Below, in pieces: positions 1-11,620 of a stretch of DNA of 64,000 nt. The translations under genes and the position numbers were made by a program. The stretch is from Serilophus lunatus (taxonomy: Eukaryota; Chordata; Aves; Passeriformes; Eurylaimidae): the NCBI GenBank assembly GCA_013399895.1, contig VXBA01002417.1:1082636-1146635 (forward strand). The letters are read 5' to 3'. Within the stretch, counting starts at the first letter, position 1, and each line of letters opens with the position of its first letter. A model generated the notes under the pieces. That model made no database searches and was not told where the DNA came from. It worked only from the letters and a program-made list of their open reading frames with translations.

Positions 1-459
1 ATACCTGTATGATGAATAAAAAAGAAAATAAGATCCAAATTTTGAAAGAAATGGGTTTCTCAATTTATGCCAGAACTAGTGAGAGCTGCCCTTATCTCAA
101 TATTAGTCAAACATATCCTAAAAAAAAAAAAAAAATTTAAAAAAAATGGAAAGAAAAAGGAGAAAGACAGACAAAATGCCTGTGACTTAGAGAACCTGTC
201 ACAAGTTATAAGCATAAATACCACAGTTTTATATATTCGGAAACAACTTCAAATATGCAGAACAGCCCCCTGGTTTTAATCTTATTTTTTCCCTTAATAA
301 TTGACCTACATAAGCAACCAAATCCTTGGTACGTTTTAGTGGCATAATTTAAATTTCTCTTACGTGTACTGTAGAGCTGTCACTGAAGTCCCCAACCAAT
401 CATTACAGAAAACTGAGGACTGGAGTGATGCTTTAGTTGCTGCAGTATTTAGGGGGGGG

Positions 460-490
<31 letters not shown>

Positions 491-1092
491 AAAAAAACCC
501 TCTAGAAATGAACAACCTGGTGGAGGTTTCAATCCATTAGCAGCATTGAGCTTGCCAGTTCTTTACTGCAGCATTTGACAAGGCTCTGAGCCAGAGATTA
601 AGGCACGTCTCCTGAGGAAGGAAAAGAACAGGAGCTTCCACACTTCATTAAGGATATGTTTTATTTGCAAACTGCCAACCCACAGAGTGGCACTGACTTT
701 TGGGTCATGGAAAAGGTTGCCGTTGTGCACTTGAACTGTGCCAAGCTGAGTTGGATAATACTCTTAAAAAAGCAAATCAAAGAAAAATGATAAGAAAAAT
801 AGGGAAATCCAGGGTTGCAAACCACCTAAAATAGGACTTGAAATGTAACGTGTGCTCCAGTCAGGATTTTCCTCCTCAAAAATTGTGCTAAAGCAGGACA
901 AGTGCCCAAAACAACAGGGAGCAGCTAAGTACGAAATGCATATTCATGCTGTATTTTTTTATAATTTAAACATACATTCTCAGATTTATTTAATACTGAT
1001 TGCTTTAAAAATGTTAATATCCTTATAGAGTTGAACCTTATCACTATTTGATCCTTTGCCAAAGACTGTACTAGCATTCCAGGACTGTATAC

Positions 1093-1094
<2 letters not shown>
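1..1094. other. AT-rich non-coding stretch with A homopolymers
   Basis: No gene, RNA gene or recognisable transposon is seen. The stretch is AT-rich and holds an A16 run at 120-135 that continues as A-rich sequence to about 159, and a G8-A26 run at 452-485. The only open frame of note (67-279) gets its length from the lysine codons of the first A-rich run, so it is not taken as coding. Confidence 0.6.
452..485. repeat. G8-A26 compound homopolymer
   Basis: Eight G residues are followed directly by 26 A residues, then a short A-rich tail with two G interruptions (to about 497). No polyadenylation signal or retrocopy body is visible just upstream, so this is taken as simple sequence and not as the tail of a retroposed gene. 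Confidence 0.85.

Positions 1095-1152
<58 letters not shown>
1095..1152. repeat. Poly-T tract, 58 nt uninterrupted
   Basis: Fifty-eight consecutive T residues make this the longest homopolymer in the window. If it were the poly(A) tail of a minus-strand retrocopy, a TTTATT (AATAAA on the minus strand) would be expected 10-30 nt to the right. None is present; the nearest is around 1270. The true length may differ, because assemblies handle such runs poorly. Confidence 0.95.
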
Positions 1153-1155
<3 letters not shown>

Positions 1156-2538
1156 AAGCTATTGTTGCTTTTTCCTGGCTTGTTTTTCCAATTCCAAATA
1201 GAAATACATAGTTTGTATAGTTGAAAGCATAAATCATAAATCACTCATCATAAAGGGCCAATTCTTGGACTCTTTATTTATTATTTGCACTGGAAATTTT
1301 CCAATTATTTTCACATGGGGTAGCATTTGAGTAAAGATATGGATGCCAGTAAAGGTAAATTTTCTCTATTCCAGGAAAAAGAGCTTTAACAATAATATTC
1401 TGTGCTAAATTCCAAATTCTCTTTACACTGACATCAACAGGATAGTTTGCAATGAAAGGCATTCAGTGGTTAAAGGTAAGAAAAATCAGTGCCCATGGGA
1501 CCATTACCGGGAAACTTGCCTGAGAATAAGTGAATTATACTGATGGAATAGGCATGACCTATTTTCTTGGGTTTGAATAATGCCAATAATGATCATCAAT
1601 GGAAGCTTGAGCTCCTCTGCCTGTGTATTCACCTAGTAACTTTGTAACCATGATTAAATCTATTGCAAAGCTGACAGAGGTGAAAGCGCAGCTTCAACAA
1701 GCTCTAAACTTATGACTCTGTATCATCTTCGACACCAAAAGAAAACCGAAGCAATTACTTTTTATTTCAATCATAACTGAAAGAAGACTCTTTATGGACA
1801 GAAAATACTTCTACTGTGTGTCCTTTTCTTCAATATCTATGAATATATGAACCTGAAAATCTGCCCAGAACAGCAAGAGTTTTTAAAGTACCACAATCAC
1901 CTCAGTAGAATTTCTCATTCTTTCATTTTTAAATGCATGCAGATCTCAAGGTATTCAGTTTTATTTCTCAAGTCCGCACATGGCCGAAGGTTAGCTCTCC
2001 CCTGATGAACTTCCTGATCTTCCCCATTTCACCACCTTTAATGAGAATTTCAGCCAGGACTGGCACTTTCTGTGAAACCCAAAATTACAAGACATCATGG
2101 GAACCAAAATTGGAAGCAAAATTAGCCCTGTGGCTCATACTGGGCAAAAGCTTTGGGAAGCATCTTTAACAAGATCAGTGGAAGATTTGCTTTGCCTTTC
2201 CTCTCTATTAGAGTCAAGCAGAGAAGGGAAAGTCAACAGATGTGAAGATACCGGTCTTTTTTGCCTTCTTTATTCAGGATAGACAAATTTCTGACCTTTG
2301 AAAGAACAGTTAAATTATTTGTAAAACTGAGATAAAGTCTTCATGAACAAAATCATGAGCCAAAACAGAGAATCCATCCAAAGGAGAAGCATGATATCTC
2401 CTCTTAGTCTTAGGAGTTGAGAGAGAACCAGAGTGGGAAAAATATCAAAAGCTTACAAGAGAGAACTTTTGAACTGTTGGCCAACTTTGCTTTGCTCCTA
2501 TAAATTTTCTTCACTTGCCATATTCCTTTTGCAAGGAA

Positions 2539-2540
<2 letters not shown>
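1153..2540. other. Unique AT-rich stretch, no gene recognised
   Basis: Nothing recognisable beyond short chance open frames (for example a 62-codon minus-strand frame at 1274-1462, the longest here without a homopolymer). No repeat family was identified. Confidence 0.55.
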
Positions 2541-2570
<30 letters not shown>

Positions 2571-2577
2571 CAAAACC
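2541..2577. repeat. (AAAAC)n microsatellite
   Basis: About seven head-to-tail AAAAC units. It is flanked by an A-rich, C-punctuated segment, a pattern that recurs at 32.76, 45.16, 51.5 and 63.55 kb. Confidence 0.9.
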
Positions 2578-4149
2578 ACCAAATAAGTACCAGCAAAAAA
2601 CCCCAAACCTATAAACATTAGTTAGCTTTGTGGTGAGGTGTTTGTCTGCCAGCCTGAGGTTAGAAACAGAATTGGGATCCCAAGAGTGAGGCTTTGTATT
2701 ATAGCATTGTATTTTTGATGCGGTAGTTGAGAGTCAATTACCGTTTCCATTATAAACCCTCTTTTCCAAGGGTTTATACCTCAACCGTTCTCATTTCCAT
2801 CATGCTCAACTTGGCATACAAGCATTATGGGTACACAATTTTTAAATAGACTAAATGAGGTTGGCCCATTTTTAGATAGAGAGTAGTCATAAACTGTTTG
2901 CCAGTTGGTTTGGATTTTTATTCTTTGAATTTCACAAACTAAACTGTAGTTTCACTTTGAAAGCTAGATTACTTCAGAGAATTAGCCTCTGTGGTTGGGT
3001 CTGATACCTCTCATCACTTCTAAGAAAAACTTAATTGCATTTTTTTTTAATAAAAAAAGCCTGTTGACAAAATTCTCCCTTCAAGAGCTGATTTTCTTTT
3101 TGTAATTTCAAATGCTGAGGCTCCCAAGCCATATGTCCTAAAAGAGACTGGTGCACATGGAGCCACTTGCAGCTCAAAGGTGGATTTTATCTGAGTAACT
3201 TATCTCATTTTGGAAAACTGAGGGCAGTGCATCAATTCAGAGCTCATCTCCAGCCATAACCTTTCTGATGACTGGATCTGAGAGACCTGGAGGAATTGTC
3301 TCACTGTTTTCCCCACCAATGAGTCAAGGTTGACTGTGCAGAGTAGGGCTGTGTCATGGGCCAGGTGAACCCAAGAACAGAGTGTACGCTTGATAAAGAC
3401 CGAAATCCAGATGGCCACTGGCTGCTGGAGCCATCCATCTGGGGCTGCGTGTCACTCGGTAATTGCACACAGCAGATGCTAATTGCTTAAAAGCTACTTC
3501 AGCTTAGAAAACTCACTTTGCCAAGGCCACAAGGAATATTTTTCTTTGACTTCAATTTCCATGCATTCCTTCCACCTGAATTTCCTGCATTTTTTTTTTT
3601 CCTATTAATTGAAGATAGCTGGAATCACAAGGCAATGACACAAAAGTTTCACAATTTGGCTTTACCACATGTGACTGAGTCACATTCAGTTCATCCCTGT
3701 GAATGTCTGTTTCTGGAGAAAAGGTTTGTTTCCCCTGAAGTACAAAGAATTCAAAGTTACTATTTACTAGAAAGGTTTCTGATATTTTTTCCCCAACAGA
3801 ACTGCTCTATAGTCTAAGAGCAAAGCAGATTTGGCTCCCTATGAACCAGCTCCCTAATTTTAAAGTCACCAGTAGCACCCTTAACTTCTACAACACAATC
3901 CCACTGGCATCTTAATTTATTTTTTTATACAAATCATTCTTAGAGTATACCAGTAAGTTATGCGAGTTGGATCGTACTAATTTTCTTCTTTGGGAAAATG
4001 AATCACAGAAAGCTGTGACTCACTCAGAATCGCACAGAGGACCAGGGTCAAGACAGAAGGAGAAAAAAACATTCCAATTCCCACTGCCCTGGGTTGCTTT
4101 CCTAACACAGAAACTAACCATAAAGCTATAAGATTCTAATCCTAACTTG
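2578..4149. other. Unique non-coding stretch
   Basis: No gene or CR1 fragment is seen. It contains a short T run near 3590-3600. The open frames (3200-3418 minus, 3518-3817 plus) show no family resemblance and no convincing splice context. Confidence 0.55.
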
Positions 4150-4186
4150 TGATGGCAATTGATTTCAATAAGTTTTAGGACAAAAT
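4150..4186. repeat. Degenerate ancient palindromic repeat fragment
   Basis: Contains ATTGATTTCAATAAG followed by TTTTAGGAC. This resembles the core CATTGACTTCAATGGG plus TTTTGGATCAGG of a palindromic, MITE-like repeat that I recall as widespread in bird and non-avian reptile genomes. The copy is short and diverged and the family name is not certain. Two further candidate copies lie at 36238-36277 and 46476-46510. Confidence 0.4.
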
Positions 4187-5431
4187 CTATTTATTCTGGA
4201 AGAAGAGATACATGAATCCAGTCTAATCTGTGTAATATCATCCAATTTTGCTATGTCTCCTCACATCCTTCATCACAGCAAGCTAAAGTACCAAACCAGT
4301 GGAGGTAACACCAATAGTCACCACTGCTATGGTTTGCATCATATTGTCAGGTTGATGCCATTTTACTCACACAGGGCACATTTCAGGGGTGAAATGCAGA
4401 ATTTTGGGGTGCCATCTTCCTTTTCACCATCTATCTATGATCACCACAGGCTGTATGTGCTGAGAGTGCACGCTCAGATCATGTTTTTGTGAACACTGAC
4501 AAGAACAACTTTCTTGAAAGCTATCAAAGGCATCCTCATTATCCTTTATGGGCTGTGTAGAAAACGTCTCCACTATTAGACATTTAACTGGAGTGCAGCA
4601 GAATGGTTTTGCTGGCCCCCTCCAGTTCTTAGGGTAAAAGCTCTGTTCATAATCAGTTTCTGCTTTTTAAAATGACCCTCAAGAGGTCCCTTCTGGTACA
4701 CTTCAGTTCCCTTTCTAGTGTCCCATTGATTTTACAGACTTTAGGAACTTGCTCTCAACCTTCTGCTTTTTCCCTGGATCACTGCTGAATGATTAGGCAC
4801 TACACAGCCTTTTGTTACCCAGTACACTGAGAGTGATATCTGGAGAATTAAAACACCAGTTACAATAACATGTGCTGGGGAAAGAGACCGCTCTTCTCTC
4901 AAGGCTATTGACCCTATTTATGTGCATGATTTTCTAAGAGGACAAGAGTGACTTCAGACTTGTTGGAAAAAAAAAATACAGGACAATCTGCTTGAGTATG
5001 AGATTGAAATCCACTTGAGCCTATGCTTGTAACATGAATTTAAGCAGCAGAAGTGGAAGCATTTAATGTTTGGAAGGATGGGCCAGAGCCTGAAATGTGG
5101 TGGGCAGTGCATAAGAATAAAAAATAGAGATTAAAGAAAGGGATTTTAATAGATTTTCCAAGTAAAGTGTTTCCAGTTATCTGATTTGAGTCACATGGAA
5201 CACAGCAGTGCCAAAAATGCTCATTGGGGTTTTTTTTGAAGTTAGAGAAGTTTGAGAATTACTTCTTAAGACATGCCAGGTAAATTCAAAGAGAGGGACG
5301 CTTGGTACAAGGACATCCTCTCCTCCTAACCACAGAATAGCAGTGCTACAGGCTGTGATTAAATGTGCTTTTCCTCCCAAGGACTCCGATCCTTCTCATA
5401 CGCTCTCATTTCACCAGAATCCTGCTGCAGA
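4187..5431. other. Unique non-coding stretch
   Basis: No gene or repeat family was recognised between the short ancient-repeat fragment and the CR1 tip. An A10 run lies near 4968. Open frames are short and unremarkable. Confidence 0.5.
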
Positions 5432-5512
5432 AATCATAGAATCACAGAACATTTTGAGTTGGAAAGGATTTTAAAATCATCTGATTCCGACCCCCCCAAC
5501 ACAGGCAGGGGT
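5432..5512 (-). mobile_element. CR1 LINE 3' tip (truncated, minus strand)
   Basis: Begins with AATCATAGAATCACAGAA, the complement of the CR1 terminal repeats. It continues with a GAGTTGGAAAGGATTTTAAA block and a CCGACCCCCCCAACACAGGC block, in the order expected for a minus-strand CR1 3' end. Only about 80 bp remain, the usual outcome of 5' truncation during target-primed reverse transcription. No coding sequence survives. Confidence 0.85.
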
Positions 5513-7500
5513 TTTTCTATGTGATTTTAGGACAATTTTCCTTTGCTGTGCCTTTCCCAAGTATCACATTAAACTGTTTAAAGGCAGGTGAGGTCCCTGA
5601 AAAAGATAAAGGACAGAGCTGTGATATCATTCTACAAATAACCCCCCAGTTCAGGAAACTCCATTTGCATCAAGAGGTTTGAACCAGCATGTGGAGACAT
5701 TTGCAGGCCAATTACCACCCGCCCTCAGCTCCTGCTGCCTCCCTGAAAGATGCTGGGAGGGGGAAAAAACACCCAAGCTTAAAACCAGAAAAAGAAATCG
5801 CATCGTTGTTGTGGTTGTTGAGATGCCAGCTGAAAAAGAATCATTATAGAAAGGTTGATACTTTCGGGGAGAGACAGAGGACTCACCCGAATGATCCCAG
5901 TTAAGGGCCTTAACAGAGAGACGGCTTAACAGCTCTTTGGAACTGGTGAGTCTCCCTGCTTGGCTGAGTTTGAATTGTGTGTTACTGCAGTAACATTTCA
6001 CAAATAGGGATACCCCTCCTTTTAAAAACTGTTTGTTCCCAAAATAGCAGCACAATTTAGCAATATTTTGTATCAAGACAATTACATTGTAGTATTATTG
6101 TAGTCTTAGTACCTCATTAAAACAAAAAAATGTTAAATCCTTGTTTTGTTGAACACAAGAGATGAATAGTAAATATTGATTTAGAATGAATGCAAACATT
6201 TCCCTAGGAGTGGATAATTACAGCCTTTCTATGCAAAACACTTATATTTGAAGAAGCACTTCACTTACTTTGCCATGTGGTATACATTCTTTAGTACATT
6301 TTAAATTATACGTTGTCCTGGACAGTGTCTGCTCTATAATTTCTTGTGTCTCTACACCAGAGTCAGTATGTAATTTTAAACTGCAAACTTTCTGCCAACG
6401 AGAAGGAGAGAACAAGCTTAACTCTTTCCCTTAGCTGGGCTTAGAAATCAATTCAGACTGCACACAGAGTCATAGGGCCCGTGAACTCAGTGCTTGAGCA
6501 GCAAGGAACGAGTTTGGTGTAGCTGGAATTTAACAAAGATGCTGCTCCCAGCAGTCCTCGTTCTCACTCAACATTTTCTGATTACGTCCGAGGCTCGATG
6601 CAGTCTTTTTTTCCTGCCAGATCACAAGGAGTCCAGAAGTTTGAACAAAAAACTTCACTTCCAGAGGATTCACAAATGAACTGAATGTGCGAAAAAGAGT
6701 GCTGAGGTTGAGAGTATTCAAACGTCTATCGAAGCAAATAATTATTCTACTTATTTTGCCATTCAGATGACATGGGGTACTTGGTTCTTTCCAAGGAGAG
6801 TCAGCCATCCATATGGTGCTTCATGAAAGGAGGGGACAGAATTTCTACTCCAAACTTTATAGCTTTTGTCAGACATTTTAAAATGTGTAGGTTTATAAGG
6901 TTCCAATACTGGCATATAAATTCATACACAGTCTAATCAGGCAACATGAATGTGAAAAAAATATGCCCCTGTAGAAACTTGGGAGATTACTCCAAGTGAC
7001 TTGTGAATTTTGTTATCTCATATAGCCACAAGCACCTTTACTGCATATATTTTATGGGCCAAGTTTTCAAAACCTGGAACCTTGTACCTAAATTACTTTA
7101 TTTTCATAAACATTCATTTCTTCATCTCCCTAACCCCAAACCAGAGAAAAGTCCAAAGGCATGTTTAAACCCATCCTGGTTTAAGCAGCATTTAAGGATG
7201 CACTTACAGTCCCTTGACACATCCTGCAAGGAGAAGCTCATGTGTTGCTGGATACAGAATCTCTGGGCCCCACAAATTAGTGATTGTGGTTAATTCGTTG
7301 TAGTAATGAGCAGTGCAATGGTACTCAAAGGAAGAGCAAACAGGAGCTGAATGTGATTCCAGACATTGACCACAAATTGCATTGACTAATCCAGCATACT
7401 GAATAAAAGCCCAGCACTGGTAGGAGGCTCCTACACATGCCATATACTCTGAATGTCTCCAACGTTTTTTGTACACCATACAAAATGGTCTGTAGTTATA
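5513..7500. other. Unique non-coding stretch
   Basis: A 141-codon minus-strand open frame (6076-5651) runs through here. Its internal methionine at 5803 is followed by a hydrophobic stretch that looks superficially like a signal peptide, but the remainder has a single cysteine and no family resemblance. No CR1 or SINE is seen before 7501. Confidence 0.5.
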
Positions 7501-7766
7501 GGAAAGAGGAAATGACCTCAAGCTGTGCTGGGGACATTCAGGTTGGATATCAGGAAGAATTTCTTCACTGAAAGGGTGGTCAAGGGTTGGAAGGGGCTGC
7601 CCAGGGAGGTGGTGGGCTCCCCATCCCTGGAGGTGTTCAGGGAACAACTGGATGTAGCGTTCAGAATCTGGTCTGTTGACAAGGTGATGATGGGTCAAAG
7701 TTTGGACTCAATGATCTTGGAGGTCTTTTCCAACCTTAGTGATTCTGTGTTCTATGATTCTACAGG
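7501..7766 (+). mobile_element. CR1 LINE 3' fragment (plus strand)
   Basis: The order matches the CR1 3' region: GGAAATGACCTCAAGC-type start, then TTCAGGTTGGATATCAGG, AATTTCTTCACTGAAAGG, a GGGCTGCCCAGGGAGGTGG block, GATCTTGGAGGTCTTTTCC, and a terminal repeat region ending TTCTATGATTC. It covers the end of the reverse-transcriptase reading frame and the 3' UTR. The open frames on both strands here (plus 7525-7947; minus 7698-7204) are by-products of the element and not host genes. A moderately diverged copy. Confidence 0.93.
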
Positions 7767-9261
7767 TCTTGAACAAACACACACTCTCATGTTTGCTCAT
7801 AAAGCAGATCCCAGTGTTACTCCTGATGGATTTTTAGCCTTGGAATCCATTGAGTATCTACTACTACAAATTAAACACAAGTTTAAGGAAAAGTTGTTGT
7901 ATTTGGGGAAGGTGAAGAGCAGGGAAAATAAATTTGAAATAAAATAGATTTTACTAGGAGAGAATGAGAAAGAAAAATAAAGTGTTTTAAAATACTAACC
8001 AAAACAGCAAAAGATTGCTGGGAGAAGCAACGAAATGCTGATGCTTATTTTTTCCAAGATCTTTCTCATGGGCCTGACACTTCACACAACACCAAACTCT
8101 TTCCACACAGAGGTTTTACCCAGCAGCTGATCATATGGAGATGCATTTCCCTAATGTGTGCTTCCTAAGACACAGCTTTACACTTCCAGAGAAGCTTAGC
8201 AGAACTAAGAGGCAAGCAACTTCAATACTGTGGGCAAAGTTATGTGTCTACAAAGAAAATACTCAACCTCCCCACTTGGCACTTCTCCCTGTACTATTTG
8301 AAGGTAGCCACATGTTTATAGCAGCACCCAGGATAGTCCTGCTGAGAGCAACTGAAGAAACCTTCTTCTGGAATTTACTTGCTTTAAAATTAGCTCTTCC
8401 CCTTGCCCCCTATTCCAAGGATTTGCATAACCATAGGGGAAAAGATGACACGAGATAAAAATAAATGTGGCCACTGCGGACTCAAAATCAAGGGGAAAGT
8501 GTCAGGGCAGTGTTTTGCTCTGGGGTTTAGTGGAGACAAAATAACTGAAACTACTAGGAAAGATAACGTATGACTAAGAAAATTCCCTGAGCAATCAGAG
8601 GATGTGTTTTCAGCTTTTTTACATTCTAGTTTTATTTTCTCACAGCAATGAAATAGGATGAGATTGGAGTCCCATGACCAAGCTGGCGCAATCCAAACAC
8701 CCTACCTGGATAATCACGGACTGTAAATCATAATTTTATAAGAATTTAACTTTTCCCCTTCCAACATAATCAAACGTGGTGGTGAGGGGGCCACTAATCA
8801 TGACAAAAAATATACTTCAGCTTCTTTCTTGAAGTGCCAACTCCAATAAGTTTTCCGAGTGAAATTAAATGCACGCTCTTATTCCAAACCACAGTTTCCC
8901 CCTGGGATGGCCTGATCTCAAGTGGGGGCTGAAAGGCCAGTTGTACCACAGCCCAGGGTTACACCCATTTTTGCAGTTTTGTTTTTTTTTTAGCTACTGC
9001 ATATAGTATAAATTGTATTCCAGCCCACTCAGTGACTGCGCTTTCCAGCATTGGTAATAAAAAAAGATGTCTTCATAGTTTCCACATTCCAGCACTAACG
9101 AGTGGGCCAGTCCATATCTTCCCTCGGTTTCTCACAGTTCTGTGTTTGTTTGCTTTAAAGGCTTCTCTGCGAAGCTGAGGGCAGAAAAGAAAGAAAGATC
9201 TGGTGTGTGGCGTAAGTGACGGTTGGCGCCGAGTCTCAGAACAGTAACAAAGAGTCATTTT
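7767..9261. other. Unique non-coding stretch
   Basis: No gene or repeat was recognised. The 107-codon plus frame at 8135-8458 has no recognisable family and no supporting splice sites. A T9 run lies near 8980. Confidence 0.5.
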
Positions 9262-9345
9262 AGAGTAGAAATTAAAGTGGAAAAGACCTATTAGTCCGAG
9301 TGCTGCGTCTTCCTGCCAGTGTGAGGTTACTCCATGGAGTGATGC
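9262..9345 (-). mobile_element. Ancient CR1 remnant (minus strand, low identity)
   Basis: The block TGGAAAAGACCTATTAGTCC followed by CCTGCCAGTGTGAGGTTACTCC matches the order and spacing of the 3' region of old amniote CR1 subfamilies (GGAAAAGACCTATTAGGTC, then CCTGCCAGTGCAGGATTGTTCC). It lacks the terminal ATTCTATG repeats. It appears much older than the other CR1 copies in the window. The assignment rests on my memory of the family pattern. Confidence 0.5.
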
Positions 9346-9683
9346 TTTTTCGCAGGCTCAGCACAGAGCTCCCTGTTCCTGCCACCAACACGCTCTCGAC
9401 CCAAACTCATGGTATTTGAGTGCAACACGCAGCCCTTGACTACACTACACATCCTTGGGGAGGGTCCTTCACCTCCTTAAGCCTCCCAGAGACCCAGCAT
9501 CTCCTCTCCACATGCCAGGAAGACCCTGACTCAACCACTTCTCCAGCAAAGGAGCCAGCTGCCAGCCACTGCCCTGCCACCACACAAGCCAAAATAAACA
9601 TCACGCCATGCAAATTTATAACAAAAAGTGGAGCAGAGGCCAAACACAATGCCCTCCTGGTAGGAGGAAGTGTGGAGACAAGA

Positions 9684-9733
9684 CTTTTTTCCTTCTTTTT
9701 TTTCTTTTTTTTTTTTTTTTTCCTCCTCTTCTT
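9684..9733. repeat. Pure polypyrimidine tract, 50 nt
   Basis: Fifty consecutive C or T residues, dominated by T runs of 6, 8 and 17, with a TCCTCCTCTTCTT end. Such tracts can form intramolecular triplex DNA or serve as splicing-factor binding sites if transcribed. No exon is evident to its right. Confidence 0.9.
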
Positions 9734-10197
9734 GTTGGAAAGGAGAAATGTTTCTTGGCTTCTCATTGTGAAATACAGCACTGGCAAGGGAGAGAGAGCG
9801 AATCCAGGCTCTGGCTTCAGCAGATATTGATCTCTGTGCACAATGAAGTGGATTGTGACCTTTGGCAACCTCACCTCCAGCCAGAGAGCTGGGTCAGAGA
9901 AGACTTTCTGAGATGGGAAGAGCCATTTTAAGCCACTTTTTAACCCCGTAGTCCCTCATAGAGTATGAAATCCCAGAGACTATACACGTTCTACAATGTG
10001 AGGCAAGTGTTGCAGCAGGGTGGGCAAACTAAAAGGAAAAGGTGGAGTGGGGTCAAGTTTTTCCATCCAAGTTGCCAGTTCATCTCCAGAAAGCTGATGG
10101 CATAGACAGGAGTTAGAAAGGGTGAAATCCTTTGCCTATGGCATGACTCAGATGTAGAGGCAGAAGAAAACAGTGGAAGCACAAATGGGCTCACATT

Positions 10198-10227
10198 AAA
10201 AAAAAAACGAAAAGAAAAAAAAAAGAG
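10198..10227. repeat. A-rich low-complexity tract
   Basis: A10, then CGAAAAG, then A10, then GAG. Simple sequence, with no retrocopy body detected on either side. Confidence 0.85.
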
Positions 10228-11400
10228 TAATTTTATACTTTAACAATACTGGCACTCAGGAAAGATGCAGTTCTTGAAAGCTGTCATGTGTTTAGGACTC
10301 CAGTATTCCCCTCCAGACACATCCATCCTCCATTCACAGGACTGATGGCCAACGCATTCAGAGCTAACTCGGCGCATTCCTGATCCCTGGGACCCGCTCT
10401 GCGTGTGCAGAAGAACTTCTCACAATGCAGGCAGTTGATCTGCACACACTGCAGGCTTTGTCCAAGACTTCTCCATGTCAGGCATCCAAACTGGAGCTGC
10501 TGAAGCCCGGAAACAAGCCAGACAAATAACCAAAACACTATTTCTCTGTATGCAGAATATTTCTAAGCAGAAAAAGGGCACTTGGATTATCCCCGCCATG
10601 TAGGGGAACATTCTACAAAGTCCACGATGAAACTGTAAGCACTGAGCAGACAGGCCAGTCAGGGAAAAAGGCTCTGTATCAGTTGATAATCGTCAGTAGG
10701 AGAAGCAAACCTGAGTTTCCTAAACACAGAGAAGGCTCACAGGGCTAGTGGAGACTGTACTTACCACAGGAAAGTGTTAACAAGCAGGGAAAGAACTGAA
10801 GCGCATCTAATTAAAAATGCATACCAAGGCATAAAGACAGAGTATAAGAGTAAACAAATGGCAGAGACCAGATTTGTTTGCAATAAATGAAGAGGAAAAC
10901 ACCACACAATGCAAACTCATCCAGCACAGAGGATACCGAGGGAGGCGAGTAGGGAAAGGCGCCGCTCTGCAAAAACCTCTCAAAGCAAAGTACAAGGCAA
11001 GGGAAAAGCACGTGGTCTGCCCAAGCATGGAGAAGCAGGAAAAAGGAGTGGAACTGGTGCTGAGAAATGGCCCTTGGCAGCAACATTTGCCATTTCCAAA
11101 CAGGTACCACGTTGCAATCTGGTTAGACCAAAAGATGCTGCCAAGTAGAGCCCCAGCTCAGCATATGAACAGGCCACCATGGGACGTAAAGCAAAACAAA
11201 ACCTTCTGGAAAAGAGTATATTTTAATATTTCTGTTGTAAAATATCTAGAGATTAGCAGAAAGATGCTGAGTTGGGCTGGGATTTTGGAATTGTCCTGAA
11301 AGAGCCACCTCTGGTTTACCAGCTGTATCCACTAAGCTAATGGTTATTAACTTGAGTGACACTGACTGACAGGCATTAGGTTTTCAGAAACAAAAGAAGA

Positions 11401-11620
11401 GTTTGGGGTGGAAGGGAACTTCAAGCTCATGTGATTCCAACCCCCTTCCATGGGCAGGAACACCTTCCACTAGACCAAGTTTCTCCAAGCCCCTTCCAAC
11501 AAGCCCTTGATCACTTCCAGGGATGGGGCATCCACAGCTTCTCTGGGCATCCTATTCCAAGGCCTCAGCATCGTCACAAGGAGGATGCACCATCAGAAGA
11601 GCTCTTACATCCAGGAAATA
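11401..11620 (-). mobile_element. CR1 LINE 3' fragment (minus strand)
   Basis: Starts in the TTTGGGGTGGAAGGGAAC block, then TTCCAACCCCCTTCCATGGG, CAGGAACACCTTCCACTAGA, CCAGGGATGGGGCATCCACA and GCTTCTCTGGGC, and fades after a CTCTTACATCCAGG segment. This is the CR1 3' end in minus orientation, missing its extreme terminal repeats. Frames at 11431-11658 and 11507-11812 are read through the element. Confidence 0.9.

Larger units (their letters stand above)
9346..11400. other. Non-coding stretch with low-complexity tracts
   Basis: Slightly GC-richer than its surroundings at 9.4-9.6 kb. Several overlapping open frames (9420-9830 plus, 9874-9440 minus, 9608-9931 plus) cross the pyrimidine tract and encode phenylalanine or lysine runs, so they are not taken as coding. 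An A-rich tract (10198-10227) follows. No transposon was recognised. Confidence 0.5.

Noticed and set aside
1095..1500. Minus-strand processed retrocopy with the T58 as its poly(A) tail
   Set aside because: No AATAAA on the minus strand at the expected distance and no gene-like body to the right.
5651..5803. Short frame with a signal-peptide-like start, checked as a possible defensin-like peptide
   Set aside because: Only one cysteine and no defensin spacing; part of a longer frame without family resemblance.
7204..7698. 164-codon minus-strand open frame, the longest in the window
   Set aside because: Its first part lies antisense to the plus-strand CR1 copy and the rest has no recognisable family; treated as a by-product.
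9440..9874. Opposing 136-144-codon frames
   Set aside because: Cross the 50-nt pyrimidine tract and owe their length to lysine or phenylalanine runs; open on both strands.
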